A stretch of 64,000 bases of DNA from Dryas octopetala (lineage: Eukaryota > Streptophyta > Magnoliopsida > Rosales > Rosaceae): NCBI GenBank assembly GCA_963921425.1, contig OY992833.1:9465738-9529737 (forward strand), written 5' to 3'. Both the position numbers and the translations under genes were made by a program. Below, one piece after another: positions 10,976 through 22,537 of this stretch. The stretch's first letter is position 1; each line of letters opens with the position of its first letter. Below the pieces are notes generated by a model, which saw nothing but the letters and a program-made list of their open reading frames with translations, was not told the DNA's origin and did not search any database.

Positions 10976-11434
10976 TCCTAATAGCTAGCTAAACATTTGA
11001 GAATAGTAGTAGATCAACAAAATTAATCAATATCTAGTTAGCACTTACCGATATATATTTTATTATAGACACTAGGATTTAGATACCTTGTATTCTTCAC
11101 TACTACACAAATCAAATATAGTAAGTACCACATTAATTTTTCTGGTTGGTACGTGGTATGTTTAATTCATATCCCCATAAAAATAATATATGTTTTGTTG
11201 ATATTAGTTCATGTAAAACTCTTGGAGTTTAACTAAGTTAGTAGCAACTTAGAATTTTAATGTTTGTATAAACTTTAATTCTTGATACTTTGTAACGCAA
11301 ACAAATAGTTTTTTTGTTTACACATAAAATTTTAGTGATTAATATTTCGCTGTCAATTACTTCTTTTTATAGAAACCTCTAATTTAATTTTTGGTTTGCC
11401 TTTCCATTAATTGGCCGGGGCGTGGATAAACTAG

Positions 11435-11738
11435 AAATACGATGCTGTTGTTGGAGATACAACAATCACATCGAACAGATCTTTATATGTTGATTTTACA
11501 GTATCATATACTGTCATAGGAGTGGGAACGCTAGTCCGAAATGAAAAGGAAAACATGTGGATTTTCTTGAAACCTCTTTCAGCAGATCTTTGGATAACAA
11601 GTTCTGGTTTCTTTATCCTAATGGGTTTAGTAGTATGGATAATCGAGCGTCCTATTAACCAAGAATTCCAGGGCTCACCATGGCAGCAAATTGGAACAAT
11701 ATTCTGGTTCTCCTTCTCAACACTTATTTTTGCTCATA
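11435..11738 (+). CDS. GLR pore-region exon
   Basis: Starts after CTAG with AAATACGATG (KYDAVVGDTTI). It covers the end of S1, the M1 segment (LWITSSGFFILMGLVVWII), the pore loop and FWFSFSTLIFAH, then ends CATA|GTAAGT. The codon split restores Arg with the next exon. Undamaged by itself, but part of a broken gene. Confidence 0.82.
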
Positions 11739-12791
11739 GTAAGTGCTCTATTCACTTCTTCTAATTGTAAAATCTTTCCTGCTGTGACTAAAAAGAGAAC
11801 TTCCTACTAAGTGAATGCTCAACTCAATCTTTTTTAAGTTCTTGTTAGGAAGTTGATTCGTATAAGTTATTGTTTCCTTATGTGCAAGATTTTGAATATG
11901 CAACAAAGTTAATGACTTAAATCTATATCATACTAATTTCTAACAGATTGTTAAATTAAGTATGACTATCAAACAAAGTTGAGTAGCCCAAAAGGACACA
12001 TAATTAATTAATCTCATTAGTTTCTGAATAATTAACAGAGATATGAGAAGTAATAGCCTTACAAATATATTTTTTATTACAAGGATAATTGGATTCTGGT
12101 CCATTTTGTGTTGATTATATTAGATGCAGCTGGATCCGGATCATCTACTTGTCTTTCTCTGCTTGTTTTGCTTGACGTTTAATCTTAATTGTGTATTATA
12201 CTTTCAAGGGTGTGTGAGCAAAAGAGGAAATGGATTCATAACACTTTTTAGGTATGTATGGGTCATGTACATAGATTTATAACCCTTGGATTTGTAATAC
12301 ATGGCTAGGATTGAAACAAGCAACAACAGAGAATTTAAATCGCTGCATCCCTTTGACTTTTAACAGTAGGATGCGGTCCAACATCATAAATTAGTAGCCA
12401 TGTAGGATTAAAGATGCTATTTTTAACAACAAAATTTACAACCGTGCCACTGAAAATTGAGTTCGAATCTTATATATATCGATGTTTTTGGTGTTGATCT
12501 TCTGCTAATGTCTAAAACTAATGTCATTTTAGACTTCTATAAATTATCTTTCCAATATAAATTCTAAATACTAAACCCTAAACGCTAAACCTAAAATGCT
12601 TAATTCTTAAATCCCAAAAGGATGTCTTTTTGAAAATTCCCCATCTTTCACCCAAAATTTTGGGATTATGGGATTTTCCAAAAAAATCCAGCTACTGTCA
12701 TCTGTTTTCCTTAATTCAAATTAGGTCTCTTAGGTTACTAGAAGTATTCAAAAAATCCAGCCATGTTAGAGGTACAAAGTAAACCAAACTT
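11739..12791 (+). other. GLR intron, left part
   Basis: AT-rich intron DNA between the pore exon and the hAT MITE. An ACTAAACCCTAAACGCTAAAC stretch near 12570 resembles telomere-like repeats but is too short and degenerate to call. No gene seen. Confidence 0.5.
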
Positions 12792-12799
12792 CCTATCAT

Positions 12800-13629
12800 C
12801 AAGGTTGAAAATATCGAAAATTTCTTAAATATCGGTCTTTAAATTTATGGATATATCGATATCGAAAAATATCGTGTAAGTCAATGAAAACATATAATTT
12901 TTTAATGAAACTCTAAGAAATATTGATCGAATCAATCGTTAATTTATGTATTAAACAAATAATTTTCATAATCTACTATATGTATGATAAGGAAGTGGAT
13001 CCTCTACCAATTTTTTCTCTGCTAGACTATACAAGACTTTTAATCTAGACCATTCAAGATAATCTAATGGTTAGGATTGTACCATCTATTTAATACTTGT
13101 AATTAATAAACCCTTTTTATATTTATCCATCACCATTTTAACCTTTATCAAAAAGAAAAAAAGAAAACTTGATCTTTAATGATAGATCTGCCATTGTCTT
13201 CTCCTAGACATTTACCCTCTTTTCTTTCTTCGGCCATAGATCTGCCATTCCCTCTCTCTCCTCCATTGTCACCCACAGCCCTTTCCTTCCCTAAACTTCC
13301 ATCCTCCCAAGTGGCTAAATTGGGTAATGTTTTCCATAGAAGTGCTATTGTGAAGCGGGAGTGCGTCCAACGATGTCGTTCGTGGAGACGCACTGAAGTT
13401 GGAGAAGGGAGGAGGGATTTTAGAGCAGCGAAAGCCATGGCACTTTGAAGAACACGCAACAGAGTAACATAGACATACAAGAGACAAGAAAGGGACCCAA
13501 AGTGCCGAGAGCTTGCAGACTTTGCCAATATATCCGCGATATATCTTACATACCATTTAAATATCGACAACTGAAAAAGCCGATATCTCGGCCGATATTT
13601 AGCCTATATTGGCGATTTTTTCATCCTTG
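12800..13629. mobile_element. Non-autonomous hAT transposon (MITE), 830 bp
   Basis: The ends are CAAGGTTGAAAATATCG at the left and, as reverse complement, CAAGGATGAAAAAATCG at the right. It is flanked by a perfect 8-bp duplication CCTATCAT (12792-12799 and 13630-13637), the length hAT transposases make. Subterminal DNA is rich in ATATCG and CGATAT words. The centre (13180-13450) is GC-richer and has overlapping short frames on both strands but no transposase domain. It sits in a GLR intron. Confidence 0.9.
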
Positions 13630-13862
13630 CCTATCATCTGGTGACCTTGGGTTTTGATAGAAAAACACAGGGGAGCTTTCGTACTTTAAGTTATTGGAGT
13701 GTTTTTAAATTGTCGTATGTCAAAGTGATTCTTTGTTCACTTAGTCTATATTAGGCTGACCTTGCATTCACTCAAATGACCTTACATCCATAATTCAGAT
13801 GAATGACAGAATTCAAGTTAACCACAAGGTTTATAATTTGGAAAAGTTGTTTTGTGTTGCAG

Positions 13863-14242
13863 GGGAGAAGTTGTTAAACAATTTGTCGAAGTTTGTAGTG
13901 ATCATATGGGTGTTTGTTGCGCTTATCTTGACATCCAGTTACACTGCAACTTTAGCAGCAATGATGACGGTTAAACAGATAGAGTTGAACTCAAGAGGTA
14001 ACTATATAGGTTACCAATATGGTTCATTGGTCACCTCGCGAGCTGTAGAGAACTTGGGTTTCAAAGGGATTAAACCATATCATTCAGTTGAAGAATATGC
14101 TGATGCTTTATCAAGCGGAAGTAAGCATGGTGGGGTTTCTGCTATCATTGATGAGGTTCCATACATTAAGATCTTTCTTTCAAAGTACTCTGCTGACTAC
14201 TCAATGATTAAAACCGAGTCTACTACCAATGGTTTTGGCTTT
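13863..14242 (+). CDS. GLR exon: M3 and S2 lobe
   Basis: Begins GGGAGAAG after TTGCAG. Encodes REKLLNNLSKFVVIIWVFVA and the LTSSYTATLAAM gate motif, then S2-lobe sequence to NGFGF, ending at TTT|GTAAGT. Thr replaces the Asn usual in SYTANL. Confidence 0.82.
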
Positions 14243-14466
14243 GTAAGTAACCTACCAAAAAGTTAATTACATGCATTCATGTATTCAGGAACATAGATAT
14301 CATAATATCACTGAACTAGAAGAGAAGCATTATAATTCTTTTTACTTGCAGGAGCTTTTTTTTTTTTTTTTTTTTTGTCAATAATTAACGTGCAAGTAGA
14401 ACTTTATATAAATTGACTATGACTTTTTAGCAAAAACGAATAACTCAAGTGTACCTTTGTATTCAG

Positions 14467-14832
14467 GTTTTCCCTAAAGGTTCCAAACTGGTCCATGACA
14501 TGTCAAGGCAAATTGGAATTTTGAGAGAAACAGGAAGGCTTTTACAGATGGAAGAGGCCTGGTTTGATCATAGTAAAACAACTCTTACGTTTGTGGACAG
14601 AACGAGCAATCCCAATACTCTTACCCTCAACAGCTTTCGTGGCCTGTTCCTTGTTAGTGGGGTTTCTTTAGCCTTTGCTCTTTCCTTATTCACAATTTTC
14701 TCACTCAAAGAAAAATGGGATGTTGTGAAGAAATGCAACTTCAGATATCTGATCCGAGGGCAACTGCAGCGTGTAAGAAATTTCCTCTCTAAAAAAGTAT
14801 CCAATGAGAATGAAGAAAACTACAGTACATGA
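14467..14832 (+). CDS. GLR last exon: end of S2, last membrane segment, short tail
   Basis: Begins VFPKGSKLVHDMSRQIG after ATTCAG, the usual start of this GLR exon. It passes through a hydrophobic LFLVSGVSLAFALSLFTIF segment and ends with a short charged tail and TGA. Confidence 0.82.
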   Translation, partial: VFPKGSKLVHDMSRQIGILRETGRLLQMEEAWFDHSKTTLTFVDRTSNPNTLTLNSFRGLFLVSGVSLAFALSLFTIFSLKEKWDVVKKCNFRYLIRGQLQRVRNFLSKKVSNENEENYST

Positions 14833-15914
14833 TACGAGCTATTAAATACAGTACATTTCTAACTGAGTCACTTTAAGCAATATATCTTGCTTGTAGACAG
14901 AGTGCCGTGCAGTTTGCTCGATGCATATTTGCCTATCCATGCATGACTTTTTTATGAATGTAAGATAAGAGTTACACTATTTCACCTTGTGAATGAATGA
15001 ATTTCTTTGGAGCTTGGCTGATTTGGAACCCAAAAAGCAAAAGCTACACTAAGTTTATTATTTAAGTGGGATGCACTCGTTGGATATGTAGTCGATATAG
15101 TCTGAATTTGTTGTGATTAAATTTGGTGTGATTCAAATTTTCTTTTCATTTATTTCCTTCCAAATTGTATTTCATGTCTTATGTTGTAGCTTAATCAAGT
15201 AGTTCTAGAAACACGAAATAATGCTCAGAATTTTGAATTTAAATGATGTGACAATATTTTAATTTTCATATCTAGATTCATTTTGAATTTAGATATTTCT
15301 AGGGCATTTCTAACAACAGATTAACATGTCAGCTATGGCATTATTTAGTGACTAATATTTGGAAAATAAATTCCATGACTCTAGTATTATAATATTTTTT
15401 CATGAGTAAGATTAATTATAATATTATTGATGATATTGTGTTTTATTTGTTGAGTGTGGGACTCAGCAGGACTTGCTCTAGATAATTACCAAGTCAGAAA
15501 AGGATTTGTGCATACTTCTTTAGTTCTTTCATTAATTACTAGAGTTAAAAATATAAAATCTATTTTTACCCAAAAAAAAAAAAATCTAAAATCTATGTGA
15601 ATAACAACGGATTCGCATATGAAATGCCTACATTTCAAACATACTGTTGCATATATTTCTGGGTTTCCATCATTAAGTCAGCAATACCAACCCCATAAGC
15701 CATCGTAATCTCTCTGTCGAACATAAAATCTCTTTCAAAGAACTTATTAGAGAAAAAAGGGAGAAATTGCTAACGTAGTCAGAAAGGAAATTTCTTGAAT
15801 ATAAAAATCTTTACCATTTAATATTAAGCAGATAACCAAAAGAAATAATTAAAAGGACGATGAAAGAAAAAATGGTTAAGACATGCTATGTCAAGCTAGG
15901 AGGAGAGGAACCCG
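14833..15914. other. GLR 3' flank and spacer
   Basis: AT-rich DNA. The first few hundred bases are probably 3' untranslated. At 15298-15482 weakly complementary ends (GGGCATTTCTAACAAC and GGACTTGCTC) hint at an old MITE, but no target duplication is clear. No gene. Confidence 0.4.
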
Positions 15915-16279
15915 TGTTGAGAGTAATGTGAAGCAATGTCTCACATCGAAAAATTAAAGTTTAGCATATGTGCTTATAAGTCTTGGGTCTCTCCACCCAT
16001 TGCCAATTAGTTTTGGGTTGGATGCTCTAATTCTATCATGGTATCAGAGCTTGGTTATCCACGTGTAAGGCCCAACGGCCACACGTGCTCCCACGTCACC
16101 CAATACAATTTGTTCACGTGGAAGGCTCAAAAATCTCGCCACACGTGCGGGGGCGTGTTGAGAGTAATGTGGAGCAATGTCCCACATCGGAAAACTAAAG
16201 CTTAGCATATGTGCTTATAAGTCTTGGGCCTCTCCACCCATTACCAATTGGTTTTGGGTTGGATGCTCTAATTCTATCA
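15915..16279 (+). mobile_element. TRIM (terminal-repeat retrotransposon in miniature), complete
   Basis: Two 124-bp terminal repeats (15915-16038 and 16156-16279) start TGTTGAGAG and end TTCTATCA. A tRNA-Met primer-binding site TGGTATCAGAGC follows the left one (16039-16050), and a G-rich tract GCGGGGGCG precedes the right one. The 5-bp duplication ACCCG lies at 15910-15914 and 16280-16284. There is no coding capacity, as expected for a TRIM. I count 8 differences between the repeats, all transitions, which suggests an age of roughly a few million years. Confidence 0.95.
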
Positions 16280-16325
16280 ACCCGTCTCTCCACTTGCCAT
16301 GCACATTATCGCTTATTTAGAGGTA

Positions 16326-16873
16326 GAGGAAATTACAGATTTGGTCAACTTATTTTGTACCTAGTTCAATTTTGGTCCACGATATTTTTTAAGTTCTGTT
16401 TTGATCCACTAATTATTTCATTTGTTTAATAAATGTCTAGATTTGTGACTTTAAATCTTTTGGGTTGTGTTTTCTTCAATTATAATTGAAATATAAGTTA
16501 TATTTCATCATTTCTTAGTCATAAAAGCAAATTTGGAGTATTAGAATCTAAGAGAATTAAGATTAAGTGAAGTTTGAAAAATTAGCAATTTCGGGAACTC
16601 TATTTTGGGGTCAATTATTTTGAGTTTTAGAACTCCAATTTGAATGATATTTATATGGTTGTAAAGAAGAAATGCATAACTTTAAAACAAGTATATGTTT
16701 GCTGAATTGGGTGAGATTTGATAGGGTAACAGGCAAGGCCAAATTTGAGAAAACAAATCTGAACCTTTATTGAACAAGTTGAATAATTAGTGGACCAAAA
16801 TATAACCTAAAAAAAATTGTGGACCAAAATTAAACTAGTTATAAAATAACTAGATTAAATCTGTAATTTCCTC
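16326..16873. mobile_element. Mutator-type MITE, 548 bp
   Basis: Long inverted ends of about 100 bp begin GAGGAAATTACAGATTT and end AAATCTGTAATTTCCTC, and include TTTTGGTCCAC in both arms. A perfect 9-bp duplication TTAGAGGTA flanks it (16317-16325 and 16874-16882), which is the Mutator-like signature. It sits 46 bp right of the TRIM. The interior is AT-rich with no gene. Confidence 0.93.
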
Positions 16874-16882
16874 TTAGAGGTA

Positions 16883-17239
16883 AATTTATTATTTCAATTG
16901 TAATATAAATCCATAAAAGTCAAACCACTTCACACACGTGGCCCTTTTTTGGACAAAAAAATGTAACTGAACTAACAAAATGGGCAAATTGGCTTTCAAA
17001 ATTAAAGTTAAGAAGACACATTAATACAACTCATAATATGCATCATGAATTGACACATGGGTCAAAATTTAAGTCATTTTTGAACCATTTTCCCTTATAA
17101 GTTTTTTCTTATAAAGAGCACCAACCACGCTTCATAGGATCTGGCAAAGGGTCACCATTATTAATACTTAATCGTTTACCATTACATGTGTAGTAAAAAG
17201 AGAACTATTTGTAGAGTGAGAAAATCCAATTCTTCCAAA
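16883..17239. other. AT-rich spacer
   Basis: No gene or clear repeat structure seen. Confidence 0.5.
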
Positions 17240-17720
17240 TATGATAAAAACATGAAAATCATGCTCTCAGTGTTTGTTTAAGTCCATACAAAAAACACCA
17301 TAACCGACAAAAGTAGGATTGAGAGTCCACAAAACCACATGGTTGGGGCATATATATAAACATCCTTACACATACATAACCATGAAGAAAAGTATTTTGA
17401 ACATCTAAATTACGAGTAGACCGTCCAAAACTAACAGCAAGAGGAATAGTAAGATGAATAATTGAATGTTTTACCACTAGACTTAAATGTTTCATTATAA
17501 TCAACGCGTTCCTATTGATAGAAAGTAAAAACCATTAGCCACAAGAGCCTAGCTTAAACTGGTTGATCAATAGAGCCATCAGACTTTGTGCTTGATACGT
17601 GACACCAATTTATTTGTCAAAATATCCAAGTGAGGTTCAGGAGGAACAAGAACCCAATTTCCAGCGCACGTTGTAAAGCATTAAATTCTTCACCCATTAT
17701 CCATTGTCATTCAACTTGTT
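17240..17720 (-). mobile_element. Broken Copia reverse-transcriptase fragment (fossil)
   Basis: The minus strand shows Copia reverse-transcriptase words such as LDVQNTFLHGY and CFLYGLKQTLRA, with weaker upstream pol similarity to about 17720. No LTRs were found around it. It is old and broken in several places, and its family is not the same as the whole Copia at 5.5 kb. Confidence 0.78.
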
Positions 17721-18295
17721 TATTAGCTTGCGTAAAAGAACTAGACTCAACCAGCAAATTAGTATCATAAGCAGCATAATTAGCATAATTAGCAGTAGTA
17801 ATTATAACTAATTATGTAGCAGTGGGTGGTTGTGTCACTCAGCAAGGTACGTAAGGTTGCGGAGTGAAATGGCGTGGAGAAGTGGTGGAGTGTGACAAGA
17901 AACAACGACTTGAGATTTCCAAATTAATATTTAATTGTTCCCTTTTGGTACCGATTGCATAGAAAACTAAAGCTTTGTCAAACGCATGGGGGCCTACAAT
18001 TCAAATGCAAATGGAAGCCATGAAGATAGAGTACAGAAGTAAGTTAAATGCGTCTGAATGCATAATTATGCTAATTGGGTTTTCAAAGTCAAATTCAGTT
18101 TTATTTTTTAATTTGAGCTCTCTCTTTCAGAGGTTGAAATTAAGATGCTGATTTTCCTATTTCTAGTCGTTAACAGCTACAAATTTTATTCATTTAAGAT
18201 ATATATTATAAATTAAATCTTTATACATATTTTGACTCTTTCTGTATAATTTCATCGAATCTGAACCAAAATGTTTCTTGCAATAACTAGAATAT
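17721..18295. other. Spacer
   Basis: AT-rich DNA; the left part may be further decayed Copia sequence. No gene seen. Confidence 0.4.
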
Positions 18296-18563
18296 TAGGG
18301 GAAATTTTGAAAACTAGCAATTTTTTTTTTTTTTGTTTCTATTAAAGACTTTTAACAATTTTTTTTTTTTTAGAGTTTTAGAAATATAACCCTCAAATTA
18401 CTCGCACAAGCTCTGCTCAAGTGGTGCTCAAACCATGTTGAGTAGTGCTCGAACCATGTTAAGGGCTACTAGAGGGGTTATATTTCTAAAACTTAAAAAA
18501 AAGGCTGAATGTCTTTAGAAGGTACAAATTTTGGCTAGTTAATTTTTCAATTTAATTTCCCGA
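18296..18563. mobile_element. Foldback MITE
   Basis: The two halves are complementary over about 90 bp. GTTTTAGAAATATAACCC near 18375 pairs with GGGTTATATTTCTAAAAC near 18477, with T-rich stretches and GAAATTTTGAAAACTAGC-like ends outside. The loop contains a short direct repeat (GTGCTCAAACCATGTT and GTGCTCGAACCATGTT). No target duplication was established, so the superfamily is open. Confidence 0.75.
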
Positions 18564-18914
18564 ATGGTGGACCTTTTAACGCTGAAAAGGCACCCCGGAA
18601 AGGTAGTAGATAGTTGTACCCAACTTAGTGTAGGATTTGTTAAATGATGGATGGATGCATGATTATTATAATATACTGCAATAGAATAAATTAGCGTAGG
18701 ATGCATGACAAATATCCTATTTAATCTCTAGTACACTTATTGTTAAAATATGACAATAAGGTAATATTTATAACCTCTAGGTCACTTAGCTCATTTAATT
18801 TAGTTTTCAGTTTGTTTGTTTTTTTTATTTTTTATTCGTTTTGAATTTTCTTCACTCAATTTTTTTTAGTTTATTTGGTATGTAAAATTTATATTTGTCC
18901 AAAGTGTAGTGAAA

Positions 18915-19195
18915 ATATGTATGCAGTCGCAGTTTCAGTTTTTTTATACAGTTTAATGCACAAACTGCAGTTTCAGTTTTCTGACGCAGTTTTAGTTTGC
19001 ATACTGTAGTTTTAGTTTTCTGGAGCAGTTTTAGTTCGCAGTTTCAGTTTGGAGCTTGCTGAAATTGTTTTGGGTGTGTTGGGCTTGTGTTAGTTAATTT
19101 GGGTGGGTTGGGCTTGTGTTTGTGTTAATTTTAGTTTTTATTTTGAGTGTGTTGGACTTATGTTAGTTTCAGTTTTTATTTTGGGTGAGTTGGGC
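18915..19195. repeat. Degenerate short tandem repeats
   Basis: Irregular repeats of a GCAGTTTCAGTTT-like unit run from about 18920 to 19050. They are followed by repeats of TTGGGTGTGTTGGGCTTGTG at about 19065-19195. Non-coding. Confidence 0.65.
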
Positions 19196-19394
19196 TTTTA
19201 ATAAGGTTGGCCTTCTAGAAAGGTTACTTGGAAATTTAAATTTGTATGCTAAAGTGGTTTTGGTTATGTTTTTTGGTTGTGAGTATCTTGAAATTAACGC
19301 ACTTATAATATTTCTACTAAGGCCAACTAGTACAAATATTGTCCATCTAGTTTTATTTTTAACAAAAGGCCATAAAATTGGGTTATTTTAGACC

Positions 19395-19860
19395 CTAAGG
19401 GTTGGAAGGGCTGGGCCGGGCCAGCCCTTTTACAAATAGATTAGGCCGGGTCCCTGCCCAAAGGCCTTAAAATCTTCGGGCCTATGGGCAGGCTACTAGG
19501 CCAAGCGCCTTTTGCCCTACTAATTGAACCATTTTGACCCTCTATCTTTTGCTTATTTTGAACTTAGGATAAATTAACTCATAACACCATTGATACACCA
19601 TTTGAACCAAAGACTTGTTTAAAATTATAAATTAAATCTTATAAATATAAACAAAAGGCATAATTCAAAATATAGTTTAGGATCGGGCCATGGGCTAGCC
19701 AAGGCCAAACAAGTTAAGCCCAAACCCCCTACCCTGTGCACCAACGGGCTCGGCTAGGCCCGCCCATAACTTCGAGCCTAGCCGGCCCATGGCCGAAAAA
19801 AAGGAATGGGCTCGAGGCGACCCATAGGGCCTGGACCTTTTTTATAGGCCTAGTTGTTAT
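19395..19860. repeat. GC-rich imperfect inverted repeat
   Basis: Unusually GC-rich for this window. Left words such as GGGCTGGGCCGGGCC and GGGCCTATGGGC are answered on the other strand by right words near 19750-19840 (GGGCTCGGCTAGGCCCGCCC, CCCATAGGGCC). This looks like an old MITE whose borders I could not fix. Confidence 0.5.
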
Positions 19861-21410
19861 CATAATTAAATGGCTAAAAAACTTCTAATTTAGTATATTT
19901 TTTACAAAGATGATTTTTAAAGTATGGTCTAAAAAATGAACGGTTTAGATTATGAAATTATATCATGTGTTGGGTCCAACAATGGAGTTAGTTTGGTATT
20001 AACTGATTAACCAATTAATTTTACACCATTTTTTATATATATAAATATTATGCTGAACAAATTTGGTGACTAGTATTAATGTTACATAAAATTAAACGCG
20101 CGCAGTCAACACGCTTGGAGGAAATCGTATTTACTCTGCTTGTCATATTCTAGCTATATCAGCAATATGCTTGGTCAATCTGGTCACATTGCTTCCATGA
20201 ATATCCTTAATTGCTGGAGTTTTCTAATCTTGCCAAAAAAAGGGGAAAAAGATATATGATGTATAAAACCAAGACGATACTGAGGTTCAAAACATATATG
20301 ATATATAAAAGCAAGACGGTGCATGCTAAACGAAACAAGAGAAGCACTATACTAATTATTAAGTTATCAAGTGGATTACTGGATTTTAAAGAAAATAAAG
20401 AGTAGAATTTTCAAATGTGGAGAAGAGAATGCATATAATATAGAGAAAATTACAACATATATATACCCCTAAGATTTAGGTTGATTCACAACTTGCACTA
20501 TATCTTTTCAAATTTTTCAATTTAGTACTCAAGATTTTAATTTTAATAAAATTTGACATTTTTGTTTGTCTAACTTTCAATGAATTAAGAAAACAAAAAA
20601 TAGAATCTCAATAACATAATTTCGAAAATTTATGAGAATCCATCCAATAGTTAAAATGAAGATTTTTTTTTAAAATTTTATTTATATAAAGAACTTTTGA
20701 AATTTTAAGCTTATAATGTACTCTTTTTTTTGGTGGTCATAAGCTTAACAATATTCTTTAAACTATGTTTTTCTAGCTGTATTGTTACTGTAAAAAACGA
20801 AAAAAAAAAAAAAAAAAAAAAAAAAGGAAAAGAATTAAGTAGCTATAATTGTAGAAGTCCATTTAGAATTCACGAAGAGGGTGTATTCAATTTTTATTTT
20901 TGTAGACTTTGACAGACTTTTTTAAAGTGATAAACTTTTGTAGAGTTCGCAGAATTTAATTGACTTTCACAAACTCCATATAATAAAAATAGATAAAATA
21001 TATAAGAAGTAGCTATAATATTAGAAGTCCATTTAGAATTCACTAACAAAGCGCAATTAAGCTCATATATATATAACACAAGTTACACAGCCACTAAAGG
21101 GCAGTGCGTGAACATAAATAAATTTTAAAAAATAAAAGAATTAAAAAGATAAGACGAAAGAAGAATACAGGAGCAATTTTAAACTGAACAAACTCCTCTG
21201 TGAAACTTTGATAAAAAAATAAAATAAAAACTCTGTGAACTTAAAACACCAAGGCAAACCCAACTAACCGCTAGGACCTATACGGGAGATTCTAAGAGAG
21301 GACAACAGTCTGATTGTCAATCTACACCAAAATATTGAATGATAGAAACTATAGAACCTTCATTGATCAAGACTTGAATTGATGCTGAAATCTCTACTGT
21401 GTCGTTTCTA
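19861..21410. other. AT-rich spacer with poly-A run and a short duplication
   Basis: No gene. A run of about 28 A lies at 20798-20825. The words GTAGCTATAAT...AGAAGTCCATTTAGAATTCAC occur at about 20838-20872 and again at 21009-21043. Short open frames here have no protein similarity. Confidence 0.55.
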
Positions 21411-21530
21411 TTTATTAAAGGGATCAAGACATATGCATAGAAATTTCTCATCGGCCCCCGACTCTGCCTGGTCAAAAATAACATCAAAACAACTTAACAA
21501 GAGATGTAAAGAATAACTTTCAACCTGATT
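21411..21530 (-). repeat. Inverted third copy of the left-edge repeat
   Basis: Reverse complement matches 190-300 (GACTCTGCCTGGTCAAAAAT, ACATCAAAACAACT). It is joined to ATTAAAGGGATC, which corresponds to base 360 onward, so this copy has an internal deletion. It shows that the sequence flanking the DOT2-like unit is dispersed. Confidence 0.7.
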
Positions 21531-22431
21531 CTATGTATAGTGATTTGCTAGTGCTGCATGAATTAATATTATTTTAGAAGAGCAAGATTCCACTTGATTC
21601 TCATATTTGTTGAAGTCGGTCAACCCAAAACTTGAACTAATTAGGCTACCACTTATATTTCAAATGAGTACTTATTCTCCTATAAGAGAACAATTTAAGA
21701 ATCAACTTCTTGGCCAAAACAACTTGAAGTTTCTATGGATCCATTGGATCATATAACATCATGACCATCCTATATAACTAATAATGTTTAATTCATGTAG
21801 ATATCAAACATGCTTCTTAATGAAACATAAAAGATTAGTAGATATATTAAATGATTTCAGGAGCAACAGTGACACACAATAAATTGTTTTGAAGTCTCAA
21901 CCAACTAGCTAATACAGAATAGGGTGTACAAAAAAGAAATAGTTTACAAGTGCAAATCTTATCCAGAATATAATTTTTTTTTTTTTTTCTAAAAGAAAAA
22001 CTTATCCAGAATTTTTATTAAACCAAAGATAAATCAATGGGGTCATTATGTGTAGTTTGATTTCAATCTCAATATCCTTGATTAGATGCAATTGATCTGG
22101 TTTTACTTACTGTTTATTGTCCAGTGGAGTGCTACAATGAAATGTTCTGCATGGCATGAAATAGATGGGTGCAGAGATTAGCAATGCAGAAAATGACTGT
22201 GAAACAGGCAACTGGTATTACATTCTTTCTTATCAATTCACATATGAATACAGGAATTTATTCTGAAATTAATTGGATTAGTGAGGTAAATAAGAAAAGT
22301 GCAGTTTAAGTAAGATGTACAATATGAAAAGTCGGGTATTTATCATGAATTGCAGTATCTACAAAGGAGTAATTAACTGCCTACTATATGCAAAGATAGA
22401 GGAGGCTAGAGAAGAGGAGATGGTGGTTTGG
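21531..22431. other. Spacer
   Basis: AT-rich DNA with no recognisable gene. Confidence 0.45.
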
Positions 22432-22537
22432 AAAGCTTACTTTGAGCAATTAGGATGAAAAAACTCCTTGCACAACTGGTCCCCTACGCGCATCTTTATC
22501 TTGAAAGATGAAAAGCATGAATATATCCAGCTCTGGT
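22432..22537 (+). repeat. 106-bp direct repeat, copy 1
   Basis: Reads identically to 24939-25044, from AAAGCTTACTTTGAGC to CAGCTCTGGT. The reverse complement resembles the CNL 3' flank at about 46450-46560 (GAAAGATGCGCCTAGGG, TTTCATCCTAATTGCT), so it comes from a resistance gene's 3' end. Confidence 0.9.

Larger units (their letters stand above)
2966..14832 (+). pseudogene. GLR2: Glutamate receptor-like channel gene (GLR2 clade), 5'-truncated and frameshifted
   Basis: Plant GLRs are ligand-gated cation channels of the plasma membrane with an extracellular ligand-binding region and four membrane segments. Exons fit GT-AG rules and phase: 2966-3088, 3942-5289, 11435-11738, 13863-14242 and 14467-14832. 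Together they give an amino-terminal domain, an S1 lobe, the pore region, the SYTATL motif after M3, an S2 lobe and the last membrane segment. The order and the wording KLRIGVPVKVGF...YDDLVYQVYLQ and KYDAVVGDTTI resemble GLR2.7-2.9. The signal peptide and first part of the gene are missing; coding similarity starts at ISMALSDFY beside the inverted-repeat arm. One base is missing in a G run at about 4885-4888. Introns hold a Copia element and a hAT MITE. Probably not a working channel. Confidence 0.82.

Noticed and set aside
12560-12600. Telomere-like CTAAACCCTAAACGCTAAAC
   Set aside because: Only about three degenerate units; too short for an interstitial telomere tract.
15298-15482. Possible MITE with weakly complementary ends
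   Set aside because: Complementarity is poor and no target duplication can be fixed.
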